64,000 nt of DNA from an uncultured Pelagibacteraceae bacterium (GCA_902597425.1 CACJXT010000001.1:1-64000), one strand, 5' to 3'; shown: positions 45,880-56,236, counted from the first letter of the stretch. Notes: a model not told the origin generated them from the sequence alone. Translations and numbers: made by a program.

Positions 45880-47082
45880 TTAGTGTGATTTTGGATCGTA
45901 TTTCTCCGGATCAGAAGGATTATCAAAGAATGTTTCCACATAAGCTCTTGGAGCCCAGTTTTCTATTCCTGGATTATCCCATCCCGTAGAGTTTCTATCA
46001 CAATCTTCACCTAAGACTGCTGCGATGTCGTCAAAACTTTTAGTCGCAGGACCAACCAATATAGATTGAATTCTTGGACCTTGACCTTGTAAAGTTCTGA
46101 TCATCACTTCCATACCTAACTCTATTTCATCTCCTGGAGGCCATGCATATATTGCTTCATCAATATAACTTGGATTTTGTCTCCAATAGCATAGAGCACC
46201 TAGCTCTCCACCTAATGCGATTGGTGGAATTGGATCACGCCCAGACTGAAGTAATGCTTGTAAAGTTCCTGTCTCTCCTGAAGACTGAACCGCAATACCA
46301 TGTATCTCAACAGGGTTACTTGATAACCATTGAGATAATTCTTTCTGTGCAACTTGTGATGTCCAGTTGTGTGCTAACTGTGCTACAACTTTTATACCCG
46401 GATATTGTCCTAAGCCTTCTAGCATTCCATCACTTTGTTGGTCAGATGCAGAATAACCAGGAATTCCATCCATAACTATTACATTTCCTTTTTCCCCAAT
46501 TAATTCAGCCATCCATGCACCAATATAAAAACCAACTAGTCGGTAATTAACTGATGTATTGATTGAATATGGAGATGTAGTAAATCCAGTAAAAGAAAGT
46601 GTTGGAATACCTTTTTCCCATCCATATTTGATTGTTTGATTAAGAGCCGTTAAGTTTGAGCAGCAGATAATAATAGCATCAACTTCTCCACCATCGATCA
46701 TCTGTCTCATTTGTTGAATTTGAAGAGTATCATCCAAATTTGATTGAGTGATTACAATTTCATCAACCATACCTAAAGCTTTCCACTTAGGATAAACAAC
46801 TTCCATTAAACGTTCCATAGCACCTTTACGCCAAGTGTTACCTGCATATGTGCTAGCATAACCTATAGTCCAAGGTGGTTTTCTAGGGCTTTTCCACCCT
46901 TTCATAACAGTTGGTCCTAAAGGTTGATCTTTGTCCATAAAGTCCATGTTGTATACGTAATCTCTCATGTCTTTAGGCACTTTACTCAAGCACTCTGTGC
47001 ACAATTCACCTGCAGAAGCACTACTAAAAATTCCTAAAACCCAAGAGAATAGAACAACATAAATTAACTTTTTTATTTTCAT
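45880..47082 (-). CDS. ABC transporter periplasmic substrate-binding protein (sugar-binding type)
   Basis: Signal peptide MKIKKLIYVVLFSWVLGIFSSASAGE; GYASTYAGNTWRKGAMERLMEV...GGEVDAIIICCSNLTALNQTIKYGWEKGIPTLSF; SD AAGGAGG. Confidence 0.85.
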   Translation of the reverse strand: MKIKKLIYVVLFSWVLGIFSSASAGELCTECLSKVPKDMRDYVYNMDFMDKDQPLGPTVMKGWKSPRKPPWTIGYASTYAGNTWRKGAMERLMEVVYPKWKALGMVDEIVITQSNLDDTLQIQQMRQMIDGGEVDAIIICCSNLTALNQTIKYGWEKGIPTLSFTGFTTSPYSINTSVNYRLVGFYIGAWMAELIGEKGNVIVMDGIPGYSASDQQSDGMLEGLGQYPGIKVVAQLAHNWTSQVAQKELSQWLSSNPVEIHGIAVQSSGETGTLQALLQSGRDPIPPIALGGELGALCYWRQNPSYIDEAIYAWPPGDEIELGMEVMIRTLQGQGPRIQSILVGPATKSFDDIAAVLGEDCDRNSTGWDNPGIENWAPRAYVETFFDNPSDPEKYDPKSH

Positions 47083-47277
47083 AGTTCGTTCCTCCTTATT
47101 TTTAATTATACTCTCATGTATAGATTTGTTTTTCCAGCGTTTAAAAATTTATTTTTTATATATATACTTTTTATAGGTTAAATTTTTGTTTGTTTTTAGT
47201 GTTAAAAATATAATAAGTTTAAGTAAATAATAGTTGATAATTTATTCTAATAAGAGTTGAATCTATTAATTTTTTTT

Positions 47278-47586
47278 ATGAAAAGATTTTTTATAGTGTT
47301 GATATTTTTTTTATTCTCTTCAACAAACTTGTTTGCAGAGTATCGATTAGAACCTGTAAATTGTACTTTAAAAAAAAAAGATAATTGTGGAGCTTATCTT
47401 TATAATAGCATTACCGGAGCAACATATTTTTGTGACTCAACAAAATGTACAGAGATAATGCCAGCACTAGAAGAGTCAAGCGATGGAAATGAAGAAATTA
47501 AAGGCACAAAAAAATCTAAAATTCCAAAGAAAAAGAAAAAAAAGAAATCAAAAATACCTAAGTTTAAAAAGAAAAAATCAGAATAA
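47278..47586 (+). CDS. small exported Cys-containing protein with Lys-rich C-terminus
   Basis: MKRFFIVLIFFLFSSTNLFA signal-like; ends KSKIPKKKKKKKSKIPKFKKKKSE; ORF track start at 47257. Confidence 0.6.
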   Translation: MKRFFIVLIFFLFSSTNLFAEYRLEPVNCTLKKKDNCGAYLYNSITGATYFCDSTKCTEIMPALEESSDGNEEIKGTKKSKIPKKKKKKKSKIPKFKKKKSE

Positions 47587-47587
47587 T

Positions 47588-48049
47588 TTATTCTAGCTTT
47601 TTTGATTCCGAGATAGATATTTCTATTGCTGATCTAATTTCGTTACAAAAATTCAGGTCATCACCTAAAAAAGTTCCTTCAATAAAACTTTTTGTATTTT
47701 CACCATTTTTTATCATAAAATCCATGTAATCATTTGTAAGACTATCTACATTTGATAAAAACTCTTTTTCAGCTTCTTTATTATTTATATTATTTATTTT
47801 TTTCAAAATAAGAATGCCAAATGGATATAAATAATTTGCAGTTTTAAAAAATTCATTTGCTAAATCTGGATGCTCTTCTTTAATTAGCTCAGTTATTGCA
47901 GAATTTAAAGAAACACAGTTTTTGATTATTTTGTATGTTAATTTATCGTCCTCGAGAAGTTCTTGTAAATTATACCAGCTAAACTGTTCTATTTTTTCAG
48001 CTTGTAAGGGGCTAGCAATAAATAATAAAATAATTAATATTTTTTTCAT
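47588..48049 (-). CDS. hypothetical exported protein
   Basis: MKKILIILLFIASPLQAEK signal-like N-terminus; 153 aa. Confidence 0.6.
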   Translation of the reverse strand: MKKILIILLFIASPLQAEKIEQFSWYNLQELLEDDKLTYKIIKNCVSLNSAITELIKEEHPDLANEFFKTANYLYPFGILILKKINNINNKEAEKEFLSNVDSLTNDYMDFMIKNGENTKSFIEGTFLGDDLNFCNEIRSAIEISISESKKLE

Positions 48050-48068
48050 AAAATATTTTTTTTATTTA

Positions 48069-48794
48069 TTATTGTTTATAACTAGGATCTTCTTTATCAA
48101 GAATTGATCTTAAAGCTTTTAAATGAAGTTTTCCCATATCAATACTATAATTTTCCGTTTCTTGAGCAGTTTTTTCAGCAACTTCAGGACTCGCTATGTT
48201 TAATTTTTTTCCAGTTGATAAGGCAGTAATGTATGTTTCACATGCTTTTTCAAAATAATATAAATCGTCAAAAGCTTGTGCGACTGTTGGGCCTGCTGTT
48301 AAAATTCCATGATTAGCCAATAACAATATATTATGGTTGCCAATACTGTTAGCCATTTTTTTAGATTCCTCTTCAAATCCTAAACCTCCAAATTCATTGT
48401 AAAGTGCAAAACGATTATAAAAACGCATGGTATTTTGATCTATAGGAGGAAGAACTGGGTCTTTTAGACAAGATAACGCTAATGCATACTTTGAGTGAAC
48501 ATGAAGTATACATTTTGCATTTGGAACTTTTTTATGAATAGCACCATGAATGTTAATTGCTGTAGGATCAACAATTTCAGGTTTTTTTTTCATTTCTTCA
48601 AATTCTTTATCTTTAATCAAAATTAAATCACTTGCTTTGATATTACTAAAATGCATACCAGTTCCATTAATATAAAAGTCATTAGTGTCTGGCATGCATG
48701 CACTAAAATGATTAGCTATCCCTTCGTGCATATTTAATTTTGCTGTCCATCTAAAAGCAGCTGCTAAATCATTCAATATTTCTGATCTTTCCAT
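48069..48794 (-). CDS. class II aldolase/adducin-family protein
   Basis: HEGIANHFSACMPD; CILHVHSKYALALSCL; LLANHGILTAGPTVAQAFDDLYYFEKACET. Confidence 0.85.
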   Translation of the reverse strand: MERSEILNDLAAAFRWTAKLNMHEGIANHFSACMPDTNDFYINGTGMHFSNIKASDLILIKDKEFEEMKKKPEIVDPTAINIHGAIHKKVPNAKCILHVHSKYALALSCLKDPVLPPIDQNTMRFYNRFALYNEFGGLGFEEESKKMANSIGNHNILLLANHGILTAGPTVAQAFDDLYYFEKACETYITALSTGKKLNIASPEVAEKTAQETENYSIDMGKLHLKALRSILDKEDPSYKQ

Positions 48795-48829
48795 AATATG
48801 TATGATAGTATATTTTTGTAAAAAAAAAA

Positions 48830-49714
48830 ATGAACAAAGTATTTATATCCTGTGCGGTTACTGGATCTGGTGACACAGCAAGCAAACATCCTGATTTGCC
48901 AAAAACACCTGAGCAAATTGCAAATGCAGCAATTGAAGCCGCAAAAGCAGGTGCAGCAATTGCACACATTCATGTTAGAGAAAATGATGGAAAACCTAGC
49001 AGAAGATTGGAGCTCTATAAAGAAGTAGTAGATCGTATTCGCTCAAGCGATACTGACGTAATTTTAAATCTTACCACTGGAATGGGAGGAGATTTAGATA
49101 TTGGACAAGGAAAAAACCCACTTGATTTTGGACCTATGACCGACATGGCAAATGTATTTGAGAGGATTGCAAATGCCGAACAGTTTCTACCAGAAATTTG
49201 TACCTTAGATTGTGGAACTTTAAATTTTGGTGATAGTTCAGTAATCACTGTCAACACTCCTAATGATTTAAGAAAAGCTGCCAAAAAATTACAGGAAATT
49301 AAAGTTAAACCTGAAATAGAAGCTTTTGATTTAGGCAATATGTGGTTTGGAGCCCAGTTATACAAAGAAGGATTATTAGACGATCCACCAATGTTTCAAA
49401 TGTGTCTTGGTATACCTTGGGGTGCACCAGCAACACCTTTAGCTATGCAAGCAATGAAAGATGTAATGCCAAAAGAAGGTGTTTGGTCTGGATTTGCAAT
49501 TTCTAGAAATGAAATGCCATTTGTTGCTCAAACTGTAATTATGGGAGGGAACCCAAGAGTAGGACTTGAAGACAATTTATATTTATCTAAAGGAAAATTA
49601 GCTACCAATGCTCAATTAGTTGAAAAAGCGATAAGAATTGTAAACGATCTTGGTGTAACAACAATGACTCCTTCAGAAACTAGAGAAAAACTAAAATTAA
49701 AAAATTATAAATAA
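48830..49714 (+). CDS. 3-keto-5-aminohexanoate cleavage protein (BKACE family)
   Basis: VFISCAVTGSGDTASKHPDLPKTPEQIANAAIEAAKAGAAIAHIHVRENDGKPSRRLELYKEVVDRIR. Confidence 0.9.
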   Translation: MNKVFISCAVTGSGDTASKHPDLPKTPEQIANAAIEAAKAGAAIAHIHVRENDGKPSRRLELYKEVVDRIRSSDTDVILNLTTGMGGDLDIGQGKNPLDFGPMTDMANVFERIANAEQFLPEICTLDCGTLNFGDSSVITVNTPNDLRKAAKKLQEIKVKPEIEAFDLGNMWFGAQLYKEGLLDDPPMFQMCLGIPWGAPATPLAMQAMKDVMPKEGVWSGFAISRNEMPFVAQTVIMGGNPRVGLEDNLYLSKGKLATNAQLVEKAIRIVNDLGVTTMTPSETREKLKLKNYK

Positions 49715-49724
49715 TACTGAAATA

Positions 49725-51149
49725 TTACCAAATTTGATCAAAAGATTTTGGTTTAATGTTATTTGTAAATTCCTTTGATTTTCTTATCTGCTTATCTATG
49801 TTTTTAGACAGTGTTTGCACTAGGTTTAAACCATTTTTAAGTTCTGATGTACTAAAATTATTTAAAATTTTTTCACATAAGTTTTTCTCTTTTTGTTTAA
49901 AAAGAATTTTTACTATTTTAAGAATTTGAATTGTTTTATCGATTAATTTTTTTTCTCTATCTTTAAAGATTTCTGTTGTTGTAGAAAGAAAATATTTTTC
50001 GTTTTGTAAAATTAAATATAATAATCGTTTACACTCATATACAGCCGAAACTGTTGACTCAATACTTTGATTTACAATAGATAAAGTATCTTTTTCATTT
50101 AATTTCCTTTCATCTAAAAATCTATGAGACTCACCCACAGTAAGATATCTATGCATCATAAATTCTTCGGGAATTATAGTTTGTCCAATAAAAACTGGAG
50201 AAAATGGTGAAGCTACCGCACCAATAGGTGAATGCCAGATCATTCTCAAACCATCGTAACTTGGATTAAATAGTGGAACGATCTGCCCATATCCTGCAGT
50301 ATCACCAGTTAATTTTGGAGTACGAATAGCCCACATAACATCTTGTAATCCAATTTTTTCTGGCCTTTGTGATAATTTTTTAATTTCTCCTTCAATCCAT
50401 TTGACACCTTCCCAACGACCTTTTCCATCTCCAAGAATCTTGTTTAAATTGAAAGGACCATTTGAATACCATCCCTTTTTTTTACAAAATTGAACAAGAT
50501 TATCTGAGTAAAGAAAATTAGGATTTTTTTTTTCTTTTATTGGAATATTTTCGATATAGCCTGGACGTGAAGCACGAATGCTATTTGGTCCAAGACGTTC
50601 AGCAGCCCATAAACCAGCTCCGCCAGCAAACTGTATCATTACCCAAGCTTCATTAGAATCTGCAAATATATGTGAGTTTCCTCCATATGTACTTTCGCCA
50701 TATTTTTTAATTAAGTTGCTCACTATTGTAACCGCGTGTCGTGCAGACTTAGCACGTTCTAAAACTATGCGAGCTAAATCACTATAATTTGGTCCTGTTT
50801 GATTTTTAGGAGTTATATCAATTAATTCCTTACGTGATTTTGACCATATGTCTCGAACAGCAACTCCATGCTCATTTAACCCACCGTTTGTAAGTGGAGC
50901 TGGTGCACCAAGATAATATGAGTAACTTACACGAATATGTTTATATGTTTCAGAAACTTGAGGAATTTTTATTAATTTACCCGGAATGTCAGCATTTTCT
51001 GTTACACCAACTAATATTTTTTCGTTCGTTTTATATTTTTTTTTAGGAATAATTTCAAGCCAATGACTTGAAGGTTCGTCTCCATATCCAGCCAACCAAG
51101 CATGTCCATCAGATGTTAAATTTTTGCCGATATAAAGACCATAACTCAT
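49725..51149 (-). CDS. C69-family dipeptidase-like protein with Ser at the expected nucleophile position
   Basis: MSYGLYIGKNLTSDGHAWLAGYGDEPSSHWLEIIPKK; GGLNEHGVAVRD; AWVMIQFAGGAGLWAAERLGPNSI. Confidence 0.75.
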   Translation of the reverse strand: MSYGLYIGKNLTSDGHAWLAGYGDEPSSHWLEIIPKKKYKTNEKILVGVTENADIPGKLIKIPQVSETYKHIRVSYSYYLGAPAPLTNGGLNEHGVAVRDIWSKSRKELIDITPKNQTGPNYSDLARIVLERAKSARHAVTIVSNLIKKYGESTYGGNSHIFADSNEAWVMIQFAGGAGLWAAERLGPNSIRASRPGYIENIPIKEKKNPNFLYSDNLVQFCKKKGWYSNGPFNLNKILGDGKGRWEGVKWIEGEIKKLSQRPEKIGLQDVMWAIRTPKLTGDTAGYGQIVPLFNPSYDGLRMIWHSPIGAVASPFSPVFIGQTIIPEEFMMHRYLTVGESHRFLDERKLNEKDTLSIVNQSIESTVSAVYECKRLLYLILQNEKYFLSTTTEIFKDREKKLIDKTIQILKIVKILFKQKEKNLCEKILNNFSTSELKNGLNLVQTLSKNIDKQIRKSKEFTNNIKPKSFDQIW

Positions 51150-51164
51150 AAAAAAAAGATTTTT

Positions 51165-51614
51165 CTAACCAGTTTTAATAGGATTTCCTTTTAACCAAAC
51201 ACTTTCTTCATTTGTATAATGTTCTTTTTTCCAGATTGGTGTTCGTTTCTTTATTTCTTCAATTATATATCTTGAAAATTCATACGCTTGAGCTCTGTGT
51301 TTGCAACCCACAGCAATGATAATGCTGGTATCGCCAAGAGCGGCATAACCTTTAATATGCTCAATAAATACAGCAATACTTTCAAGTTTAAATTTTGTTT
51401 CTGCTTCTTTATATATTTCTTCAAAACTTTTAATTACTAAAGCATCATGACTGTCATAAGTAATTCCTGTAACTTTCTTATTATTGTTTTGATCTCTAAC
51501 AGTTCCTACAAAATATATAGAAGCTCCATATTTACTTGAGATTATAAATTTTTTTGCTTTAGCAATGTCGATTTTTTCTTTTGATATATCTATAATCTTA
51601 GCATGAAGCATCAA
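51165..51614 (-). CDS. moaE: molybdopterin synthase catalytic subunit
   Basis: GASIYFVGTVRDQNNNKKVTGITYDSHD; VGCKHRAQAYEFSRYIIEEIKKRTPIWKKEHY. Confidence 0.9.
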   Translation of the reverse strand: MMLHAKIIDISKEKIDIAKAKKFIISSKYGASIYFVGTVRDQNNNKKVTGITYDSHDALVIKSFEEIYKEAETKFKLESIAVFIEHIKGYAALGDTSIIIAVGCKHRAQAYEFSRYIIEEIKKRTPIWKKEHYTNEESVWLKGNPIKTG

Positions 51615-51880
51615 CCACCTCCTATAGGAGGTATAATCCCAATATTTTGTTCTTTTGTAATTTTATAATCATCACTCACTATACTATTTTCTTGAGAACA
51701 AAATGTTGATGATTGAACTAATTTTTTATAATTATCATTACCTTTGAAATTGTTATCAACAAAATTTAATATTTCTTGTCGTAAATCTTTTATAGAACTT
51801 TTTTCCTTTAAATTGAATTCTAGATAATTTTTTTTGCTAAAATCACGACTAGCTCCAAAAAGCTCTAATTTGATTTTCAT
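51611..51880 (-). CDS. moaD: molybdopterin synthase sulfur-carrier subunit
   Basis: 89 aa, C-terminus IGIIPPIGGG; overlaps moaE. Confidence 0.85.
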   Translation of the reverse strand: MKIKLELFGASRDFSKKNYLEFNLKEKSSIKDLRQEILNFVDNNFKGNDNYKKLVQSSTFCSQENSIVSDDYKITKEQNIGIIPPIGGG

Positions 51881-51898
51881 AAATAATTTTTATTAAAA

Positions 51899-52444
51899 TT
51901 AAAATATATTGTCTAGAAATTTTGGTAAACCATCAGGATTAGTCCAAAGCCCACTTTTTCCACCTTCTTTGACCAACAGTTTAACATTATCAATTTTTAA
52001 ATGTGGATTTACAATTTTACTCAAATCATAAATAGTAATTAAAGCAGCATTAACACCCATGATTGCTTCCATCTCTACACCTGTTTTTGCTACAGCAGAC
52101 ACAACACAAAAAACTTCTAATGAATAGTCTGCATGATGCATTACAATTTTAGTTGCTGTATGATCTATTGTTAGCGGATGGCACAAAGGAATTAATTCAC
52201 TAGTTTTTTTAACTCCTAATATTGCAGAAACTTCAGCAAGGCTAACAGGATCTCCTTTTGGCATTTTGTTATTTTTGATCATACTAAATACTTTTTTACC
52301 AACATAAATTTTTCCTGAAGCTAGCGCTCTTCTAAAGGTTTCTTTTTTTGCAGAAACATCAACCATATTGAAAGAATTCTTTTTAAATAAGTCTTCAGCC
52401 CAGTCTTTTAGCTGATCTTGATTAACTATTTTTAAATTTTTCAT
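51899..52444 (-). CDS. moaC: cyclic pyranopterin monophosphate synthase
   Basis: MVDVSAKKETFRRALASGKI; LIPLCHPLTIDH; VEMEAIMGVNAALITIYDLSK. Confidence 0.92.
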   Translation of the reverse strand: MKNLKIVNQDQLKDWAEDLFKKNSFNMVDVSAKKETFRRALASGKIYVGKKVFSMIKNNKMPKGDPVSLAEVSAILGVKKTSELIPLCHPLTIDHTATKIVMHHADYSLEVFCVVSAVAKTGVEMEAIMGVNAALITIYDLSKIVNPHLKIDNVKLLVKEGGKSGLWTNPDGLPKFLDNIF

Positions 52445-53436
52445 TATCCTCCAGTAGTCGATAAATTTTTCATCAAACCAGTTTCACCCAATTCTAAATA
52501 ATGAGACTCTTTTTTAAAGTTTAATTGCTTAGAAATTAAGTCTTTTAATTCTTCTAACTGATTATCTCTTTGTAAAAGATGTCTTATGCTTATTCCAGTA
52601 TTGCCAAATAAACATAACCTTAAATCACCTCTTGCAGTTATTCTTAATCTGTTACAGCTTTTACAAAAATCTTTAGAGTAGGGAGCAATAACTCCAAACT
52701 TTCCTTTAAAAGAAGGATTTATATAATTTTTTGATGGACCAGCATCTCTGCCGAGAGTTTGAAAAATCCAGCCATTTTTATTTATATAATCAGTAAATAC
52801 TTTTGCTTGCACATGATATTTTTTAAAATAGTCAAAACCATCTCCTGTTTGCATTAATTCTATATATCTAAAATCAATTTCGTTATTTTTAACAAAATTG
52901 CTCCACTCATTAAAATCTTTTTCGCTATCATTGATACCTTTTAATAAAACAGCATTAATCTTTATATTTTTAAAGTTAAGTTGTTGTAATTTTTCAATTC
53001 CTTTAAGAATTTCAGGTAGCCGGTCATGGCTTGTAACATTTTTAAATGTTTCTCTATTTAAACTATCAATACTTATGTTTATTCCATCTAAACCACTTTC
53101 AACAATTTGATTAGCAATTTTATCTAAACGATATCCGTTTGTAGTAATTACAGTTTTTTTTATTCCTGAATTACTTTTTAGAATTTTAACAATATCAAAA
53201 AAGTCTTTTCTAACCGTTGGTTCCCCTCCAGTTAATCTTATTTTACACACTCCAAGTTCAGACAACCCTTTAGCCAATCTTCCAATTTCTTCAGTAGCAA
53301 GAAAGGTTCTATTATCACTTTTGTCTTTTTGATAACCATTGGGCAAGCAATAACCACATTTAAAATTACATACATCTGTAATTGATAATCTTATATATGG
53401 GAAAGTTCTCCCGAAACTATCTTTAAGCATTTTCAT
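52444..53436 (-). CDS. moaA: GTP 3',8-cyclase
   Basis: RLSITDVCNFKCGYCLP radical-SAM CxxxCxxC; IRLTGGEPTVRKD; FCKSCNRLRITARGDLRLCLFG. Confidence 0.93.
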   Translation of the reverse strand: MKMLKDSFGRTFPYIRLSITDVCNFKCGYCLPNGYQKDKSDNRTFLATEEIGRLAKGLSELGVCKIRLTGGEPTVRKDFFDIVKILKSNSGIKKTVITTNGYRLDKIANQIVESGLDGINISIDSLNRETFKNVTSHDRLPEILKGIEKLQQLNFKNIKINAVLLKGINDSEKDFNEWSNFVKNNEIDFRYIELMQTGDGFDYFKKYHVQAKVFTDYINKNGWIFQTLGRDAGPSKNYINPSFKGKFGVIAPYSKDFCKSCNRLRITARGDLRLCLFGNTGISIRHLLQRDNQLEELKDLISKQLNFKKESHYLELGETGLMKNLSTTGG

Positions 53437-53480
53437 TTAAATATTTATAAAATAAGCTATCATATTAAATACATTTTATC

Positions 53481-54314
53481 ATGAATGAATTTTTGACCAA
53501 TAACGAAATAAATCAGTTTAAACAAGACGGTGCTATCTTTATTAAAGGAAAATTTAACCTTAACTGGATAGAAAAATTAAAAAAAGGAATTGAAAGGGAC
53601 ATAAAAAACCCTAGCCCTAGATTTAAATCTCATACATTAACAAAAGGTGTTCCTGCGTATTTAGAAGATTATTGGACCTGGGACTTAGTGCCCGAGTTTA
53701 AAGATTTTGTATTTAACTCACCTTACGCAAAAATAGCTTCTGAATTAATGTCAGCTAAAAAAATAAATCTTGTAATGGACAATTGGTTTCTGAGAGAAGG
53801 TGGATCAAAATCCTCAACACCTTTTCATCACGATGTAAGCTATTTTGATATGAATGGAACTATGTGTGTTCTTTGGTTGCCATTACAGCCAACAGGTAAA
53901 AATGAAGGTGTTTCTTGGGTTAAGGGTTCTCATTTATGGAATAAACTTTTTTTAAGAGTTCTTTTTAAAGATGGACATAAAGTTGAAGGTGCTGAATGTA
54001 TTATTGATGGAAAAAAATACGAACTACCTCCTAATATTTTAGGAAATAAAGATAAATATGAATTTTTACAATGGGACTGTGAATTAGGAGATGCTGTTAT
54101 ATTTGATATGAGAACACTTCATGGAACACTTAGTTCGTCAATACCGCAAAAAACATTGAGTCGTTATACTTTAAGAGTAGCCAAAGAAGATGCAAAGATT
54201 AGCTATGTTGGTGATTGGACAAGTTACAATTATAGAAAATCTATGCAGGATGCAGGATATAAAGACGGAGACCCCTTAGGTGGAAAAATGTTTCCAGTCT
54301 TATATGAAGCTTGA
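53481..54314 (+). CDS. phytanoyl-CoA dioxygenase-family protein
   Basis: DGAIFIKGKFNLNWIEKLKKGIE; TPFHHDVSYFDMNG (HxD); GVSWVKGSHLW; RYTLRVAKED. Confidence 0.8.
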   Translation: MNEFLTNNEINQFKQDGAIFIKGKFNLNWIEKLKKGIERDIKNPSPRFKSHTLTKGVPAYLEDYWTWDLVPEFKDFVFNSPYAKIASELMSAKKINLVMDNWFLREGGSKSSTPFHHDVSYFDMNGTMCVLWLPLQPTGKNEGVSWVKGSHLWNKLFLRVLFKDGHKVEGAECIIDGKKYELPPNILGNKDKYEFLQWDCELGDAVIFDMRTLHGTLSSSIPQKTLSRYTLRVAKEDAKISYVGDWTSYNYRKSMQDAGYKDGDPLGGKMFPVLYEA

Positions 54315-54357
54315 TAACTTCTAGCCTTTGAGACTAGAAGTTAAATTATTTATTTTT
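54315..54357 (+). terminator. intrinsic-terminator-like hairpin between convergent genes
   Basis: TAACTTCTAG-CCTTTGAGA-CTAGAAGTTA followed by a T-rich run. Confidence 0.6.
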
Positions 54358-54363
54358 TAAAAC

Positions 54364-54687
54364 CTAGTTTCCAGGACCTTTATATGCCTTTGCTATTTTT
54401 GCAGCGTTTTCCGCAACTTCATTAATGTTAATTGCTTCACAAACTGCAATATCACAAAGAGCACCACTAGCTTCTGTTGCCATTTTAACGCCAGCGCCTT
54501 GTGCAAAAGTTCCTTCGAATACTGCTAAAAAATCATAAGGTCCTCTTAAACCAGTATATGAAACTAATTTAGCTCCGACAGCTTCAGCTGCGGTTCGAGC
54601 TGCTTGTGATCTATCTGACTTTGGATCCTTGCAAAAACCTTGAAATCCTTGAGCAGTATATTTACCTAATGCATAAAATGTTGCCAT
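54364..54687 (-). CDS. GYD-domain-like small protein
   Basis: 107 aa; MATFYALGKYTAQGFQGFCKDPKSDRSQAARTAAEAVGAKLVSYTGLRGPYDFLAVFEG. Confidence 0.65.
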   Translation of the reverse strand: MATFYALGKYTAQGFQGFCKDPKSDRSQAARTAAEAVGAKLVSYTGLRGPYDFLAVFEGTFAQGAGVKMATEASGALCDIAVCEAININEVAENAAKIAKAYKGPGN

Positions 54688-54782
54688 ATTTACTCCTTTC
54701 TTAAAAAAGATTATAACATTCTAAATTTTAATTTATTATTAAATTAGTTATTAAAATCACAACTAAGAATAGAAAAGATTAT

Positions 54783-56225
54783 ATGTACGAAAAGTTTGGT
54801 CAATTTATTGATGGTAAATGGCAACATTCAGAAAAAAAAGAAACCTATGAAGTAATAAACCCTGCAACTGAAGAAGTTCTTGGTCATGCATCAAAAGCTA
54901 CACCTGCTGACGTTGATAGAGCTCTTAAATCTGCTGCAAAAGGTTTAGAAGTTTGGAAAAAAACGGCTCCTTGGAAAAGATCTTCAATCATTAGAAAAAT
55001 TGCAGATCTAATTAGAAAAAAACAAGATGTTTTAGCCAAATGGATGGCATTGGAAGTTGGAAAACCATTAGCAGAAGGAAAAGGTGAAGCAGGAGGATCA
55101 GCTGATATTTTTGAGTGGAATTCAGAAGAAACAAAAAGAATTTATGGGCAAACTGTTGAAAGTAGATTTGAAGATACAAGAGTACATGTTTATTACCAAC
55201 CGGTTGGAGTTGTTGCAGCATTAGTGCCATGGAATTTTCCTTTAGTTTTAGCTTCAAGAAAAATATCAACCGCATTAGCAGCAGGATGTTCGGTAATTTG
55301 TAAACCAGATGTTATTACTCCAGGAACCGTAATGGAGTTGGTAGATATTTGCCGTGAAGCGGGAGTTCCTCCAGGAGTGGTGAATTTATTATCTGGTGAT
55401 CCACCAAGTATAGCTTCTCAATTAATTTCATCTGATATAGTTAAAAAAATTTCAATCACTGGTTCAACAAGAGTTGGAAAATTAATATTAAAACAAGCAG
55501 CCGATAAAGTTCAAAGAGTTACAATGGAATTAAGCGGTCATTCCCCATTTATTGTTTTTGATGATGCTAATCTTCAAAAAGCAACAGATATGGCAATATC
55601 GTCCAAGTATAGAAATAATGGACAAGTTTGTATTTCACCCAATCGATTTTATATCCAAGAAAATAAGAAAAAAGAATTTGTAAATCTATTTATAGAAAAA
55701 ACTAAAAAACTAAAAATAGGAAATGGTATGGACCCTGATGTTCAATTAGGACCATTGACAACACAAAAGCGACTTAATGAAGTGGAAGCACTGGTTGAAA
55801 AAACAAAACAAGAAGGTGCAACAGTTCTTTTAGGTGGAAAAAGACCAGCAGGATTTAATAAAGGTTTTTATTATGAACCAACAGTTTTTGATAACGTTCA
55901 AGATGATTTTACAATAATGAAACAAGAACCTTTTGGTCCTTTAGTTCCCATGCTTTCTTTTAAAACATTTGATGAAGTAATAGAAAGAGCAAATAACAAT
56001 GATCTTGGACTTTGTAGTTATATTTGTACTAATTCAATGGAACAAGCTCATCGAGCTTCAGAGTTAATGGAAACAGGAACAGTAGCGGTCAATACTCCAT
56101 TAGTAGCAATCGCAGAAGCACCGTTTGGTGGAATTAAACAAACTGGATATGGAAGAGAGGGTGGCTCAATGGCAATTAAAGATTATTTAAATGTTAAGTA
56201 TACTCACCTAGGTATTAAAGGCTGA
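54783..56225 (+). CDS. NAD(P)-dependent aldehyde dehydrogenase
   Basis: [67 protein letters not shown] (catalytic Cys). Confidence 0.92.
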   Translation: MYEKFGQFIDGKWQHSEKKETYEVINPATEEVLGHASKATPADVDRALKSAAKGLEVWKKTAPWKRSSIIRKIADLIRKKQDVLAKWMALEVGKPLAEGKGEAGGSADIFEWNSEETKRIYGQTVESRFEDTRVHVYYQPVGVVAALVPWNFPLVLASRKISTALAAGCSVICKPDVITPGTVMELVDICREAGVPPGVVNLLSGDPPSIASQLISSDIVKKISITGSTRVGKLILKQAADKVQRVTMELSGHSPFIVFDDANLQKATDMAISSKYRNNGQVCISPNRFYIQENKKKEFVNLFIEKTKKLKIGNGMDPDVQLGPLTTQKRLNEVEALVEKTKQEGATVLLGGKRPAGFNKGFYYEPTVFDNVQDDFTIMKQEPFGPLVPMLSFKTFDEVIERANNNDLGLCSYICTNSMEQAHRASELMETGTVAVNTPLVAIAEAPFGGIKQTGYGREGGSMAIKDYLNVKYTHLGIKG

Positions 56226-56236
56226 TAACAATAAGT

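Noticed and set aside
48769-48973. Two short minus ORFs overlapping the BKACE N-terminus and extending the aldolase upstream region
   Set aside because: Overlap a confidently coding region on the other strand; Cys/Phe-rich translations typical of spurious frames
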